From: Halichoerus grypus
Taxonomy: Eukaryota; Chordata; Mammalia; Carnivora; Phocidae
Assembly: GCF_964656455.1 (NCBI RefSeq)
Contig: NC_135715.1
Coordinates: forward strand, 81,694,414-81,758,413
Reading direction: 5' to 3'
Length of the DNA stretch: 64,000 bases
Shown: in pieces, positions 24,947-38,407 of the stretch
Numbering within the stretch: position 1 is the first letter of the stretch
How the letters are laid out: the number at the start of each line of letters is the position of its first letter
Translations under genes and position numbers: made by a program
Notes under the pieces: model-generated
What the model was told of the DNA's origin: nothing
The model's input: only the letters and a program-made list of their open reading frames with translations
Database searches by the model: none

Positions 24947-27900
24947 CCTAACTGGAAGGAAACCTCGGTAGAGAACATCATGGTTATGGGGCCAGTACCG
25001 TTGCCCCTGGTGAGCGTACAGGCTTAAAGTCAGCCACCTAAATGGATGGAAAAACTCCATCGAGAATCTGTGCTTCAGCTAAAACAGCCCCTCCTGATGG
25101 TGGAAGCATTTTGTTGTGTGCGTGCATGAGAGCACTGCAAGGGAGTCCCAACCCTAATTCCGAGGGAGCCTCAGGATGCTGCAGAAGGCAGGACATCAAT
25201 CCCCACTTGTTTCCTCAATCTAGCACTCCGGCCTCACTTTTGCATGGAAGTCTAATCGCTTCCATTATAGCTCGAAGAAACAGCAGTGTATAGAAACCGT
25301 GCTTTAGCTACCGTCAACCTCTGTGGGGGAGGAAGCAGTTTACGCTGCACTGTGGGTGAGTGCCTGGGGACAGGTTCCATAGGTAAAATCGAGGGAGAAA
25401 CAGGCTGGTGCAGAAGGCACCTGTCAACTCACCTCTTGTTTTCGAGGCTAGTACCATTGCCCCGTGTGTGCCTGCAGGCCTAAAGCCAACCACCTAAGTC
25501 GAAGGAACAACTCTGTAGAGAATTCCTGCTTCAGGGAAAATAGGCATTCCTGAGGCTGGAAGCATTTTGCTGTGTGCATGCGGGAGAGAACTGCAAGGGA
25601 GTCCAAAAGCATTTTCCAAGTGAGACTCAGGCCCTGGCAAAAGGCAGAACAGACTCCCCACTTGTTTCATGAAGCTAGCACGATGGCCCCACTTTCGCAT
25701 GGAAGTCTAATCGCTAGCGTTCTAACTCGGAGAAACAACACTAGAGAAACCGTGCTTTAGGTACTGTCTACCTCTCTATGGGACGAAGCCATTTAGGGTG
25801 TACTGTGGGTGAGAGCCTGGGGACGTGTTCCATTTCATAGAATCGAGGCCGGGGCAGAGGCAACTGTAAACTCACCTCTTGTTTACGAGGCTAGTACCGT
25901 TGCCCCGTGTGTGCCTGCAGGCCTAAAGCCAGCCACCAAAGTTGAAGGAACAACTCCGTAATGAATTCCTGCTTCAGCGAAAATAGGCATTCCCGAGGCT
26001 GAAAGAATTTTACCGTGTGCATGCGTTAGAGAACTGCAAGGGCGTCCCAAACGATTTTCCATGAGAGACTCAGGCCCCAGAATAAGGCAGAACACGATTC
26101 CACCCTTGTTTCCTGAAGCTAGCACTGCGGCCCCACTTTTGCATGGAACTCTAATCGCTATAGTTCTGACTCGGAGAAAGATCACTAGAGAAACCGTGCT
26201 TTAGGTACCGTCGACCTCAATGTGGGATGACGCACTTAAGGGTGTACTGTGGCTGAGAGCCTGGGGACGGGTTCCATTTTGTAAAATCGGGGAGAGACAG
26301 GCTGGTACACAAGGCAGCTCTCAACTCACATCATGGTTATGGGGCTAGTAACACTGCCCCTGGTGTGCATGCAGCCTTAAAGTCATCCAACTAACTGGAA
26401 GGAAAAACTCGGTAGAGAATCCGTGCTTCAGCTAAAACAGCCCCTCCTGAGGGCGGAAGAATTTTGTTGTAGGCGTGCGTGAGAGCACTGCAAGGGAGTC
26501 CCAAACCTAAATCCGAGGGAGCCTCACACTGCTGCAGAAGGCAGCACACGACTCCCCACTTGTTTCATCAAGCTAGCAGTGCAGCCCCACTTTTGCATGG
26601 AAGTCTAATCACTTGCATTCTAACTCAAAGAAACAACAGTGTAGAGAAACCGTGCAATAGCTACCGTCAAACTGTGTAAGGAAGAAGCAGTTTACGCTGC
26701 AAGTGGGTGAGATCCTGGGGACGGGTTCCATTTCGTAAAATCGGGGGAGAGACAGGCCGGTACAGAAGGCAGCTCTCAACTCACAGCACGTTTATGAGGC
26801 TAGTATCGTTGCCCCGGGTGTGCATGCAGGCCTAAAGCAAACCACCTAAGTCGAAGGAAAAACTTGGTAGAGAATCCAGGCTTCAGCTAAAATAGCCGCT
26901 CTTGAGGGTGGAAGCATTTTGCCGTGTGCATGCGTGCGAGAACTGCAAGGGAGTCCCAGGCCATTTTGCGAGTGATAACTCAGTCCCCAGCCAAAGGCAG
27001 AAGACGACTCCACGTGTGTTTCATCAAGCTAGCACTGCGGCCCCACCTTTGCATGGAAGCCTCATCACTAGCATTCTAACTCGAAGAAACAACAGGGCAG
27101 AGAAATCGTGATTTAGTTACTGTCGACCTCTAGACGGAGGAAGCAGTATACGGGGTACCGTGGGTGGGAGCCTGGGGAACGGATTCCATACGTGACACCG
27201 AGGGAGAAACAGGTCTGGGCAGAAGGCACCTCTGGACTCAGCTCTTGCTACCTGAAGCTAACACTACTGCTCCATGTGTGCCTGGAATGCTCCGTGCTCA
27301 ACACTGACTTGGAATTAACAACCTGTAAAGAATCCCAGCTGAATCTCATTCGCCTCCCAGGCTACTATCACCAAGAATCAATGCTGTAGAGTTACTGCGC
27401 TTTAGCTAACATTGCCGTTCCTGAAGCTGGAGGAATTTCAGAGTGCTCGTGTATGAGAGCCCGGGGAAAGGGTCCATACGTGAAATGGAGAGAGAAACAG
27501 GCCGGTGCGGAAGGCAGCTCTAAACTCACCTCTTGTTTATGAGGCTACTATCCTTGCCCCGGGTGTGCCTGCAGGCCTAAAGCCAACCACCTAACTCAAG
27601 GGAACAACTCTGTAGAGAATTCCTGCTTCGGCTAAAGTAGCCATGCCTGAGGGTGGACGCATTTTGCTGTGTGCATGCGTGAGCGCACTGCAAATGAATC
27701 CCAAACCATTTTCCGTGTGAACCTCAGGACCCAGCAGAAGGCAGAACACGACTCCCCACTTGTTTCCTGAAGCTAGCACTGCGGCCCCACTTGTGCATGG
27801 AAGTCTAATCGCTTGCTTTCTAACTCGAAGATACAACAGTGTACAGAAACCGTGCTTTAGCTACCGTCGACCTCTCTGTAGGAGGAAGCAGTTTAGGGTG

Positions 27901-28764
27901 TATTGTGGGTGAGAGCCTGGGGACGGGTTCCATTTCGTAAAATCGGGGGAGAGACAGACAGGTACAGAAGGCAGATCTCAACTCACATCATGGTTATGGG
28001 ACTAGTACCATTGCCCCTGGTGTGCGTGCAGGCTTAAAGTCAGCCATCTAACTGGAAGGAAAAACTCGGTAGAGAATCCGTGTTTCAGCAAAAACAGCCG
28101 CTCCTGAGGGTGGAAGCATTTTGTTGTGTGCGTGCGTGAGAGCACTGCAAGGGAGTCCCAAACCTAATTCCGAGGGAGCCTCAGGTCACTGCAGAAGGCA
28201 GCACACGACTCCCCACTTGTTTCATCAAGCTAGCAGTGCAGCCCCACTTTTGCATGGAAGTCTAATCGCTTCCGTTCTAACTCGAAGAAACAACAGTGTA
28301 GAGAAACCGTGCTTTAGCTACCGTCAACCTCTGTGGGGGAGGAAGCAGTATATGCTGCACTGTGGGTGAGAGCCTGGGGCCGGGTTCCATACGTAAAATC
28401 GAGGGAGAAACAGGCCGGTGCAGAAGGCAGCTGTCAACTCACCTCTTGTTTACGAGGCTACTACTGTGGCCCCGTGTGTGCCTGCAGGCCTAAAGCCAAC
28501 CACCTAAGTCGAAGGAACAACTCTGTAGAGAATTCCTGCTTCAGCGAAAATAGGCATTCCTGAGGCTGGAAGCATTTTGCTGTGTGCATGGGGGAGAGAA
28601 CTGCAAGGGAGTCCCAAACCATTTTCCGCGTGAGACTCAGGCCCCGGAAGAAGGCAGAACACGACTCGCCACTGGTTTCCTGAAGCCAGCACTGCGGCCC
28701 CACTTTGGCATGGAAGTCTTATCGCTAGCGCTCTAACTCGAAGAAACAACACTGTACAGGGACT

Positions 28765-28995
28765 GTGATTAAGCTAGCTTCGCTGTTCTGGCGGGTGGAA
28801 ATACTTTCAGTGTGTGTGCGTGAGAACCCCGGAAATGGTCCCATCATTCTCTCTGAGAGACAAACGGCTTCGTCCAGAAGGCACCTCTCGAATCAGCTCC
28901 AGTTTCCAGAGGCTAGCACTCCTCCTGTAGGTTTCCATGGAGGCCTAAGTTCCAGGCACCTCCCTCGAAGGAACAACACTGTAGAGGAACCGTGA
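28765..28995 (-). repeat. Orphan ~230-bp half-monomer
   Basis: Between two normal inverted monomers lies one extra segment of about 230 bp, half the normal size. It carries the same end marks (ggctagcact, then gaaggaacaacactgtagag) but an otherwise strongly diverged body. The distance between flanking monomer landmarks is about 687 bp, that is 454 + 233. It supports a ~220-230-bp ancestral building block. Confidence 0.7.
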
Positions 28996-29589
28996 TTTGG
29001 CTACCACCGACCGGTCTGTGGGAGGAAGCAGTTTACGGTGTACTGTGGCTGAGAGCCTGGGGAACGGGTTCCATATGTAACATCGAGGGAGAAACAGGCC
29101 GGAGCGGAAGGCAGCTCTCAACTCACTTCTTGCTTACGAGCCTAGTACCATTGCCCTGTGAGTGCGTGCAGGCCTAAAGGCAACCGCCTAACTCGAAGGA
29201 ACAATTCTGGTGAGAATCCGTGCTTCAGCTAAAAGAGCCGTTCCTGAGGGGGGAAGCATTTTGCTGCGGGAATGCGTGAGAGCACAGCAAGTGAGTCCGA
29301 AAGCATTTTCCGAGTGAGACTCAGGCCCTGGCAGAAGGCAAAACACGACGCCCCACTTGTATCTTGAAGCTAGCACTGCTGCCCCACATTTGCATGGAAG
29401 TCTAATCGCTAGCGTTTTACCCCGAAGAAACAACACGGTAGAGAAACCATGCTTTAGCTACCATCCACCTCTCTGAGGGAGGAAGCAGTTTCCAGGATAC
29501 CGTGGGGGAGAGCCTGAGGAACGGGTTCCTTACTTGAAACTGAGGGAGAAGAAGTCTGGGCCAGAAGGCACCTCTCGACTCAGCTCTTG

Positions 29590-30110
29590 TTACCTGAAGC
29601 TAACACTACTGCTCCATGTGTGCATAGGAATGCTAAGTGCTCCACACTGATTTGGCAGAAAGAAGCCGGTCAAGAATCCCAGCTTCAGCTCATTCGCCTC
29701 TCCACAGGGTGGCAGCATTTTCAACACTGCTTGAGTGCAAACCTGGGGAATGAGTCCCAGCAGAATTCCGAGGGAGAAATAAGCATGGGCAGAAGGCACC
29801 TATCGACTCAACTCTTATTTCGGGAAACTGGATCGGCTCTCCCGTGTGTGCGTGGAGTCCTAACTGCCATCCACCCAACGCAAAGGAACAAAACTGTAGA
29901 GAACCCGTGACTCAGCAAAGATCGCCCTTCCTGAGCGTGCACTTCATCTATTGTGTGGTTTTGTGAAAGCATGAGAAATGGAACCTAAACGTAACTCGGA
30001 GTGAGAAACAGGCCTGTAAGGAAGGCTGCTGTTGACTCCCCTCTTGTTTTAGGAGATTAGCACTGCTGTACCCTGTGTGCCTGGATGCCTAGTTACCAGG
30101 CTACTAACAC
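29590..30110 (-). repeat. Undeleted (ancestral-type) long monomer
   Basis: This copy retains about 400 bp (roughly 29,700-30,100) that the 733-bp long monomer lacks. In the short copies cattcgcct is followed directly by ccaggctact. Here those two anchors lie about 400 bp apart and are separated by ordinary half-monomer sequence. A second undeleted copy, in the other orientation, ends the satellite at 32,920-33,335. Confidence 0.8.
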
Positions 30111-31589
30111 CAAGAATCAATGCTATAGAGTTACTGCGCTTTAGTTAACATTGCCGTTCCTGAAGCCAGAGGAATTTGACAGTGCTCGTGGATGAGAGCC
30201 CGGGGAAAGGGTCCCATACGTGAAATGGAGTGAGAAACAGGCTGGAGCGGAAGGCAGCTCTCAACTCACCTCTTGTTTATGAGGCTAGTACCCTTGCCCC
30301 AGGTGTGCCTGCAGGCCTAAAGCCAACCACCTAACTCAAGGGAACAACTCTGTAGAGAATTCCTGCTTCGGCTAAAGTAGCCATGCCTGAGGGTGGACGC
30401 ATTTTGCTGTGTGCATGCGTGAGCGCACTGCAAGTGAGTCCAGAACCATTTTCCGTGTGGGACTCAGGCCCGGCAAAAGGCAGAACACGACTCCCCACTT
30501 GTTTCCTGAAGCTAGCACTGCAGCCCCACTTTTGCAGGGAAGTCTAATAGCAAGCGTTCTAACTCGGAGAAACAACACTGAAGAGAAACCGTGCTTTAGC
30601 TACCGTCGACCTCTGTGTGGGAGATAGCAGTTTAGGGTGTACTGTGGGTGAGAGCCTGGGGACGGGTTCCTTTTCGTAAAATCGAGGGAGAGACAGGCCG
30701 GAGAGAAGGCAGCTCTCAACTCATACCATGGTTATGGGGCGAGTACCGTTGCCCCGGCTGTGTGTGCAGGCTTAATGAAAACCGCCTAACTCGAAGGAAA
30801 AACTCGGTGGAGAATCCATGCTTCAGCTAAAACAGCCGCTGCTGAGGGGGGAAGCATTTTGTTGTGTGCGTGCATGAGAGCACTTCAAGGGAGTCCAAAG
30901 CTTTTTGCGAGTGAGACTCAGGCCCCAGCAGAAAGCAGAACACGACTCCCCGTGTGTTTCATCAAGCTAGCACTGCGGCCCCACTTTTGCATGGAAGCCT
31001 CATCACTAGCGTTCTTACTCAAAGGAACAACAGTGTAGAGAAATCGTGCTTCTGTTACTGTCGACCTCTAGACGGAGGAAGCAGTATACAGGGTACCGTG
31101 GGTGAGAGCCTGGGGAACGGGTTCCATACGTGAAACCGAGGGAGAAACAGTTCCGGCCAGAAGGCACCTCTGGACTCAGCTCTTGCTACCTGAAGGTAAC
31201 ACTACTGCTCCATGTGTGCTTGGAATGCTCCGGGCTCAACACGGACTTGGAAGGAACAAGCCTGTAAAGAATCCCAGCTGCAGCTCATTCGCCTACCAGG
31301 CTACTAAGGCCAAGAATCAATGGTGTATAGTTACTGCCCTTTATGTAACATTGCCGTTCCTGAAGACGGAGGAATTTTACAGTGCTCCTGTAGGAGAGAC
31401 CGGGAAAGGGTCCCATACGTGAAAGGGAGTGAGAAACAGGCCGGTGTGGAAGGGAGCTCTAAACTCACCTCTTGTTTCTGATGCTAGGACCCTTGCCCCG
31501 GGGGTGCCTGCAGGCCTAAAGCCAACCACCTAACTCAAGGGAACAACTCTTTAGAGAATTCCTGCTTTGGCTAAAATAGCCATGCCTGA

Positions 31590-32459
31590 GCCACTCTGGA
31601 AAACAGTATGGAGGTTCCTCAAAAAGTTGAAAATAGAGCTACCATATGATCCAGTAATTGCACTCCTGGGTATTTACCCCAAAGATACAAAAGTAGGGAC
31701 CCGAAAGGGTACGTGCACCCCGATGTTTATGGCAGCAATGTCCAGAATAGCCAAACTGAGGAAAGAGCCAAGATGTCCATCAACAGATGAATGGATAAAG
31801 AAGAGGGGGTATATATATATATATACAAAGGAATATTATGCAGCCATCAAAAGGAATGAGATCTTGCCATTTGCAACGACGTGGATGGAACTGGAGGGTA
31901 TTATGCTGAGCGAAATAAGTCAAACAGAGAAAGACATGTATCATATGACCTCACTGATATGAGGAATTCTTAATCTCAGGAAACAAACTGAGGGTTGCTG
32001 GAGTGGGGGGTGGGGTGGGAGGGATGGGGTGACTGGGTGATGGACACTGGGGAGGGTATGTGTTCTGGTAAGCGCTGTGAATTGTGCAAGACTGTTGAAT
32101 CTCAGATCTGTACCTCTGAAACAAATAATGCAATATATGTTAAGAAAGAAAAAAAGAAGAAGAAGAATGTAGCAGGAGGGGAAGAATGAAGGGGGAGAAA
32201 TCGGAGGGGGAGAAGAACCATGAGAGACGATGGACTCTGAAAAACAAACTGAGGGTTCTAGAGGGGAGGGGGGTGGGAGGATGGGTTAGCCTGGTGATGG
32301 GTATTGAGGAGGGCACGTTCTGCATGGAGCACTGGGTGTTATGCACAAACAATGAATCATGGAACACTATATCTAAAACTACTGATGTAATGTATGGGGA
32401 TTAACATAACAATAAAATAATTTTTTTTATAACAATAAAATAATTTAATAAAAAAAAAA
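31590..32459 (+). mobile_element. 5'-truncated young carnivore L1 at satellite inversion point
   Basis: This is the 3' end of a LINE-1. It begins inside ORF2 (ccactctggaaaacagtatg), runs through the ORF2 stop near 31,962, a G-rich 3' UTR and an A-rich tail ending at about 32,459. A short (TA)n run lies near 31,811-31,825. Satellite on the left is minus-oriented and on the right plus-oriented, and no target-site duplication matches across the insert. It is nearly identical to the L1 fragment at 44,479-45,050, so it belongs to a young subfamily. Confidence 0.93.
31591..31962 (+). pseudogene. L1 ORF2 C-terminal fragment
   Basis: An open frame encodes about 120 residues of the extreme C-terminus of the L1 ORF2 protein. 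It has the characteristic runs [20 protein letters not shown], then EYYAAIKRNEILPFATTWM, then EISQTEKDMY. The endonuclease and reverse-transcriptase domains are absent because of 5' truncation, so it cannot mobilise itself. An upstream ATG lies in satellite DNA and is chance. Confidence 0.9.
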
Positions 32460-33335
32460 GAACGCTTGCTATTAGACTTCCATGCAAAAGTAGGGCCGCA
32501 GTGCTAGCCTCAGGAAACAAGTGGGGAGTCGTGTTCTGCCTTCTGCCGGGGCCTGAGTCCCACACGGAAAATGGTTCTGGACTCACTTGCAGTGCGCTCA
32601 CGCATGCACACAGCAAAATGCGTCCACCCTCCGGCATGGCTACTTTAGCCAAAGCAGGAATTCTCTACAGAGTTGTTCCTTTGAGTTAGGTGGTTGGCTT
32701 TAGGCCTGCAGGCACACCCGGGGCAAGGGTACCAGCCTCATAAACAAGAGGTGAGTTGAGAACTGCCTTCCGCTCCAGCCTGTTTCTCACTCCATTTCAC
32801 GTATGGGACCCTTTCCCCGGGCTGTCATATACGAGCACTGTCAAATTCCCCTGGCTTCAGGAACGGCAATGTTAACTCAAGCGCAGTAACTCTATAGCAT
32901 TGATTCTTGGTGTTAGTAGCCTGGTAACTAGGCATCCAGGCACACAGGGTACAGCAGTGCTAATCTCCTCAAACAAGAGGTGAGTCCACAGCAGCCTTCC
33001 TTACAGGCCTGCTTCTCACTCCGAGTTACGTTTAGGTTCCATTTCTCATGCTTTCACAAAAACACACAATAGATGAAGTGCACGCTCAGGAAGGGCCATC
33101 TTTGCTGAGGCACGGGTCCTCTGCACTTTTGTTCCTTTCCGTTGGGTGGATGGCACTTAGGACTACACGCACACATGGGAGAGCTGATCTAGTTTCCCGA
33201 AACAAGAGTTGAGTCGATAGCTGCCTCCTGCCCATGCTTATTTCTCCCTCAGAATTCTGCTGGGACTCATTCCCCAGGTTTGCACTCAAGCAGAGTTGAA
33301 AATGCTGCCACCCTGTGGAGAGGTCCGTCAGATAT
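32460..33335 (+). repeat. Terminal satellite segment, plus orientation
   Basis: Satellite resumes directly after the L1 tail (gaacgcttgctattagac) in plus orientation and continues through a long monomer of the undeleted type. The last recognisable satellite bases are near 33,320-33,335 (agaggtccgtcaga, compare agaggtcgtcagaagc in other monomers). From there the sequence is AT-rich and single-copy in this window. The segment is an inverted match to about 29,700-30,620. Confidence 0.88.
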
Positions 33336-34499
33336 AAATTTTACTGTCGCAGAATCAAAACATAATTTCAAATAAATAAATAACCCCAGTTTATATCAAA
33401 GTATTTTCAAAATTAAGCCTTAAAGACCTCAATTTTAAAACAATTACCTTAAAATAAGAGTAAAATTTTTCAGTGACTGTACTTCATCTTTGATTTTCCA
33501 AAACTTGAAAGGCTCACAAGCACTGGCCAAGCTTGTCTATGCACCAAACTTCCATTTCTTGACATTTTGTTAACATTGTTAACATAGGATTTAAAATTCC
33601 TAAACCATAACTGAATTTTAGGAACAAAAGCACTGTAATTCCAAAAAAAAAAAATGCTTTTCAGAAATTTTAACAGAGAACTCTTCTTAATCATTACTAT
33701 AAATAGGAATTCTTTTGACAGAAAAATAATTTTATTTTTAGACCTTTAATATCAATTTTTTAAATGATCAGGTTAAAAGAATTCTCCAGGAAAAAAATAT
33801 AAGTATACCTAGGTTTTTATTTCTATGCTCAACAGTGTCAGGCTAAAACATCTCTAAGAAATGGTAGCTTTAAAGTATACTAAACAAAACTCGAAAAAGC
33901 AAATCCACTACAAAGGCATACTTGCTGCCAACATTTTTCCATATTACCTGCAACTATCTATAGGGCAAAAGGGAACAGAGAGGATGACTACTGTTGGTCA
34001 ATTTCATTTCAGTATTTAGGGTAATGAAGTTTAAATGTCACTTCATACTGAGAGGCTGAAAAATTCCAATTAGCACAAAAGCTAATGTTGTATAAAAGAA
34101 CAGTAGTTCACATGATTCAACCAATACATTGTAATACCAGTCTCCCATCCTCCTCCTCTCTCACCACCAGTGGGATGGAAAAATGTCTACATTCCTGCTA
34201 AGTTCCAAAGGTCAGGTTTGTATCTTCCAGAGAGCAGCCTTCTTTTTTAGAAAAAAAACTGAATTACTATGAAGAAACATTCATTAATTTACCTGAAACT
34301 ATTTAACACCTGGTTAAAACATGAAAATTAAATTGTCTGACCAATCAGCATAAATTACCATGCATTTGCTTAACTGAAACTGCCCAGTATATGTTTAATG
34401 CATGAAGTGTTCACACTTTATCTTGCCATTAATAATCTTAACAATATTAATCTAAAGATTCAAGGATCACACTCCTGTTCAATCTTTCCATGCTATTTT
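33336..34499. other. AT-rich intronic DNA next to the satellite
   Basis: This is the first single-copy stretch to the right of the satellite. It starts with a short (AAAT)n run near 33,370. No exon with splice sites and no repeat I recognise was found in either orientation. Confidence 0.5.
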
Positions 34500-34960
34500 C
34501 AAGAGATCCATTCATCCTTCCATCCATTCACCCTTTCACGTATTCAGAAAACATTCACTGAAGGCCTCTCATGTGCCAACCACTACACTAGATGCTGGGG
34601 ACAGAGTGGTGAAGAGGACACAAAGTTTTTGTCTTCATGGAGCTTCACGCTCATTAGAGAAAGAGCAAATAAGTAAGTACATAAAATAATTACAGATTAC
34701 AGTTAAGTGTTGTGCAGGAAATAAGACTCTAGGAGGCAAATAAGAGGCAGCCGATATTAAATTAGGTGGTAAGGGAAAGTGAAAGAGGATGTGACATTTA
34801 AACAGAAAAGAGAAGGAGCTAGCATGAGAAAAACATTTCAGATAGCTTGGGCAGAAAGCACAAAGACAAAACAGAGATTGGCACTTACGAGGAACCAACA
34901 AAAAGTATGAATGGAGCATAGTGAGCTGCAGGGAAGGCTAATTCATACGAATATTTACTC
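34500..34960 (-). mobile_element. L2 LINE 3' relic
   Basis: The plus strand reads as the reverse complement of the mammalian L2 3' end. In order it shows ctcatgtgccaaccactaca, gatgctggggacagagtggt, catggagcttcacgctc, aggatgtgacatttaaacag and ttgggcagaaagcacaaag. Heavily diverged, as expected for this ancient family. Confidence 0.7.
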
Positions 34961-36189
34961 AGGGATGTGATTTAACATGTGGTATAACTGAGCTGTTAGG
35001 ATAATGAGGTGCACTGTCAAAGTATTTTACTATATTTGTAGCGTAAATTCCTCACCTACAGGTCTCCAAATAATTTTACATTCATGGACAATATTCCAAT
35101 TTATACATAAATTGCCAAGTTTATAGGACTGGTACACATTTTGATACAATGACTAGATGTTTTCCTTCCTCAGTAATTCTCCTTTTCTCATATAATTTTT
35201 TTTTAAATATCACTTGCCCTCTTTCCAAACTTTCTCAAATACCTCCGATTTAATCAGAATAGTTCTCTTAGTTCCCCTCCTGAAGTCTCCCCTTAAATCA
35301 GAATTACGTCCATTTGGAGGGCGTAACTCCTGCCTGGGAGCTGGCAGATCTTGAGGGCTGCCAGCAACATTGCTGCCCGCCCCCCCGCCGTTGTACAAGT
35401 GGGGCAGGAAATCAGATTTGGAAGGAGTGTTTCAGAAACCACTGCACAAATGAAAAAATACTGCTTTAACCTCTGCTCATATCTTCAGGGACTCTAAGGT
35501 AAGTGTTAGCTTGGGTATATGCCACCATCAATATTAGACCACAGGCATTCACATTCAGAAGCAAAATGTGATACAGTCCCTCTTCCTCAGAGTGACTGCT
35601 GGGAGGCTGTCTTTTGGGGGTGCTGTACAACTTCCCATCACCAACTGAGTGGGGATCAGATATTATAAAGGAAGAACATAAACTTTTTAAAGCATCAGGA
35701 TTGTGACAGACAAAACTAGAGAATTTGTGGCAGGTGGTGCCACCTGCACCAGACTAACTGCAATGAAAATGACTTCCTCCCCAGAGGTGGTGGTGATGGA
35801 GGATGGAAGGACGGCAGGCACAGAACGGGGGACGGGTGTGAGCAGAGACATTCTAGTACACAAATATACTAGGGAGGGAGGAATTTCTGCCAGTGGGCAC
35901 AGCTAACTTCCTTCATGTAGAGTAACTGTTGAACATGCTCCATGCCTTCAAAAATGTAACAGCTTTACAAGTCCAACACCAAATGCCACTGTATCAGATT
36001 GCGCACAGGGTATGTGTATGACTGCTGATCCACTAGTAGACAGCATACCCCAGGGACCTTGTTCTAGCACGCATTCTAATGAGAACACATTACAACATAT
36101 AAATTTTAATAACTTTATTTTTCTGTCTTTTTTGCTGTTGTTGCTTCACCTTCTCTTCTACTTTAAAAGTTTTACACTGATTTTTTTAT
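34961..36189. other. Intronic DNA, no gene recognised
   Basis: AT-rich sequence with one GC-richer patch at about 35,330-35,410, including a C8 run. Short open frames here match nothing I know. The search for a TMEM135 exon following the one at 36,805-36,874 was negative by eye. Confidence 0.5.
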
Positions 36190-36373
36190 ACAATTTTATT
36201 TATTTGAGACAGAAAGAGAGAACATGAGCAGGGGAGGGGGCAGAGGGAGAGGAAGGGCAAGAAGCAGACTCCCCCTGAGCAGGGAGCCTGAAACGGGGCT
36301 TGATCCCAGGACCCTGGGATCATGACCTGAGCTGAAGGCAGACACTTAACCCACTGAGTCACACAGGCACCCC
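36190..36373 (-). mobile_element. SINEC (CAN-SINE), minus
   Basis: Reverse-oriented carnivore tRNA-Lys SINE. From left to right it shows attttatttatttgagacag, a purine-rich stretch (the CT-rich part of the element), cccaggaccctgggatcatg, and ends in the tRNA-like head (ctgagtcacacaggcacccc). No clear target-site duplication was found, and the copy is moderately diverged. Confidence 0.9.
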
Positions 36374-36568
36374 TTCACTAACTTTTAAATAAGCGAATTT
36401 TAAAATTAATTAACCAAGGATCTGGTAAATGAATACTAAAAGCTAAATTGTTATCTATTTTTCACAAATTTCTCATTCTTCAAGTCAAATGCAAAGAATG
36501 ATAGCAATTACTGTCTATTTTTCCATTTACTTTGAAATCATGCTTTAATTCAAAAGTTATTTCTATAT

Positions 36569-36747
36569 GGGGCACGCCTGGGTGGCTCAGCCAGTTGAGT
36601 GTCTGACTTTGGCTCAGATCATGATCTCAGGTCCTGGATTAAGCCCAGCATCTGGCTCTGTGCTCAGTGGGGAGTCTACTTGTCCCTCTCCCTCTGCCCC
36701 TCCCCCCACTCATGTTTTTTCTCTCTCTCAAATAAATACAATCTTTA
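36569..36747 (+). mobile_element. SINEC (CAN-SINE), plus
   Basis: The tRNA-like head (gcctgggtggctcagccag) is followed by a CT-rich body and an aataaatacaatctttaaaa tail. Flanked by a perfect 17-bp target-site duplication (aaaagttatttctatat) at 36,552-36,568 and 36,748-36,764. It lies 58 bp from the TMEM135 exon at 36,805. Confidence 0.95.
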
Positions 36748-36795
36748 AAAAGTTATTTCTATATATATTCCCCATGGCTAACAGTGATACTTTTA

Positions 36796-38407
<1,612 letters not shown>

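Larger units (their letters stand above)
24947..31589 (-). repeat. Inverted, diverged satellite array
   Basis: The same satellite family continues on the opposite strand. Typical minus-strand landmarks (gcatggaagtctaatcgc, then gaagaaacaaca) recur near 25,240, 25,700, 26,140, 26,600, 27,050, 27,795, 28,255, 28,710, 29,395, 30,530 and 30,990. Most spacings are about 450 bp. The gap 27,050-27,795 contains a long monomer, and 29,395-30,530 contains a still longer, undeleted version. Copies are much less alike than in 1-21,197, so this part looks older or unhomogenised. Open frames in it are short and unrelated to known proteins. Confidence 0.9.

Noticed and set aside
622..31422. Dozens of 60-150-codon open frames in the satellite, on both strands
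   Set aside because: They repeat with the DNA period, overlap one another in several frames, match no known protein and break freely in diverged monomers. They are shadows of tandem repetition.
35210..35398. Candidate exon in the GC-rich patch near 35,340
   Set aside because: No AG/GT pair in a consistent phase with TMEM135, and the peptide does not resemble the expected next TMEM135 segment.
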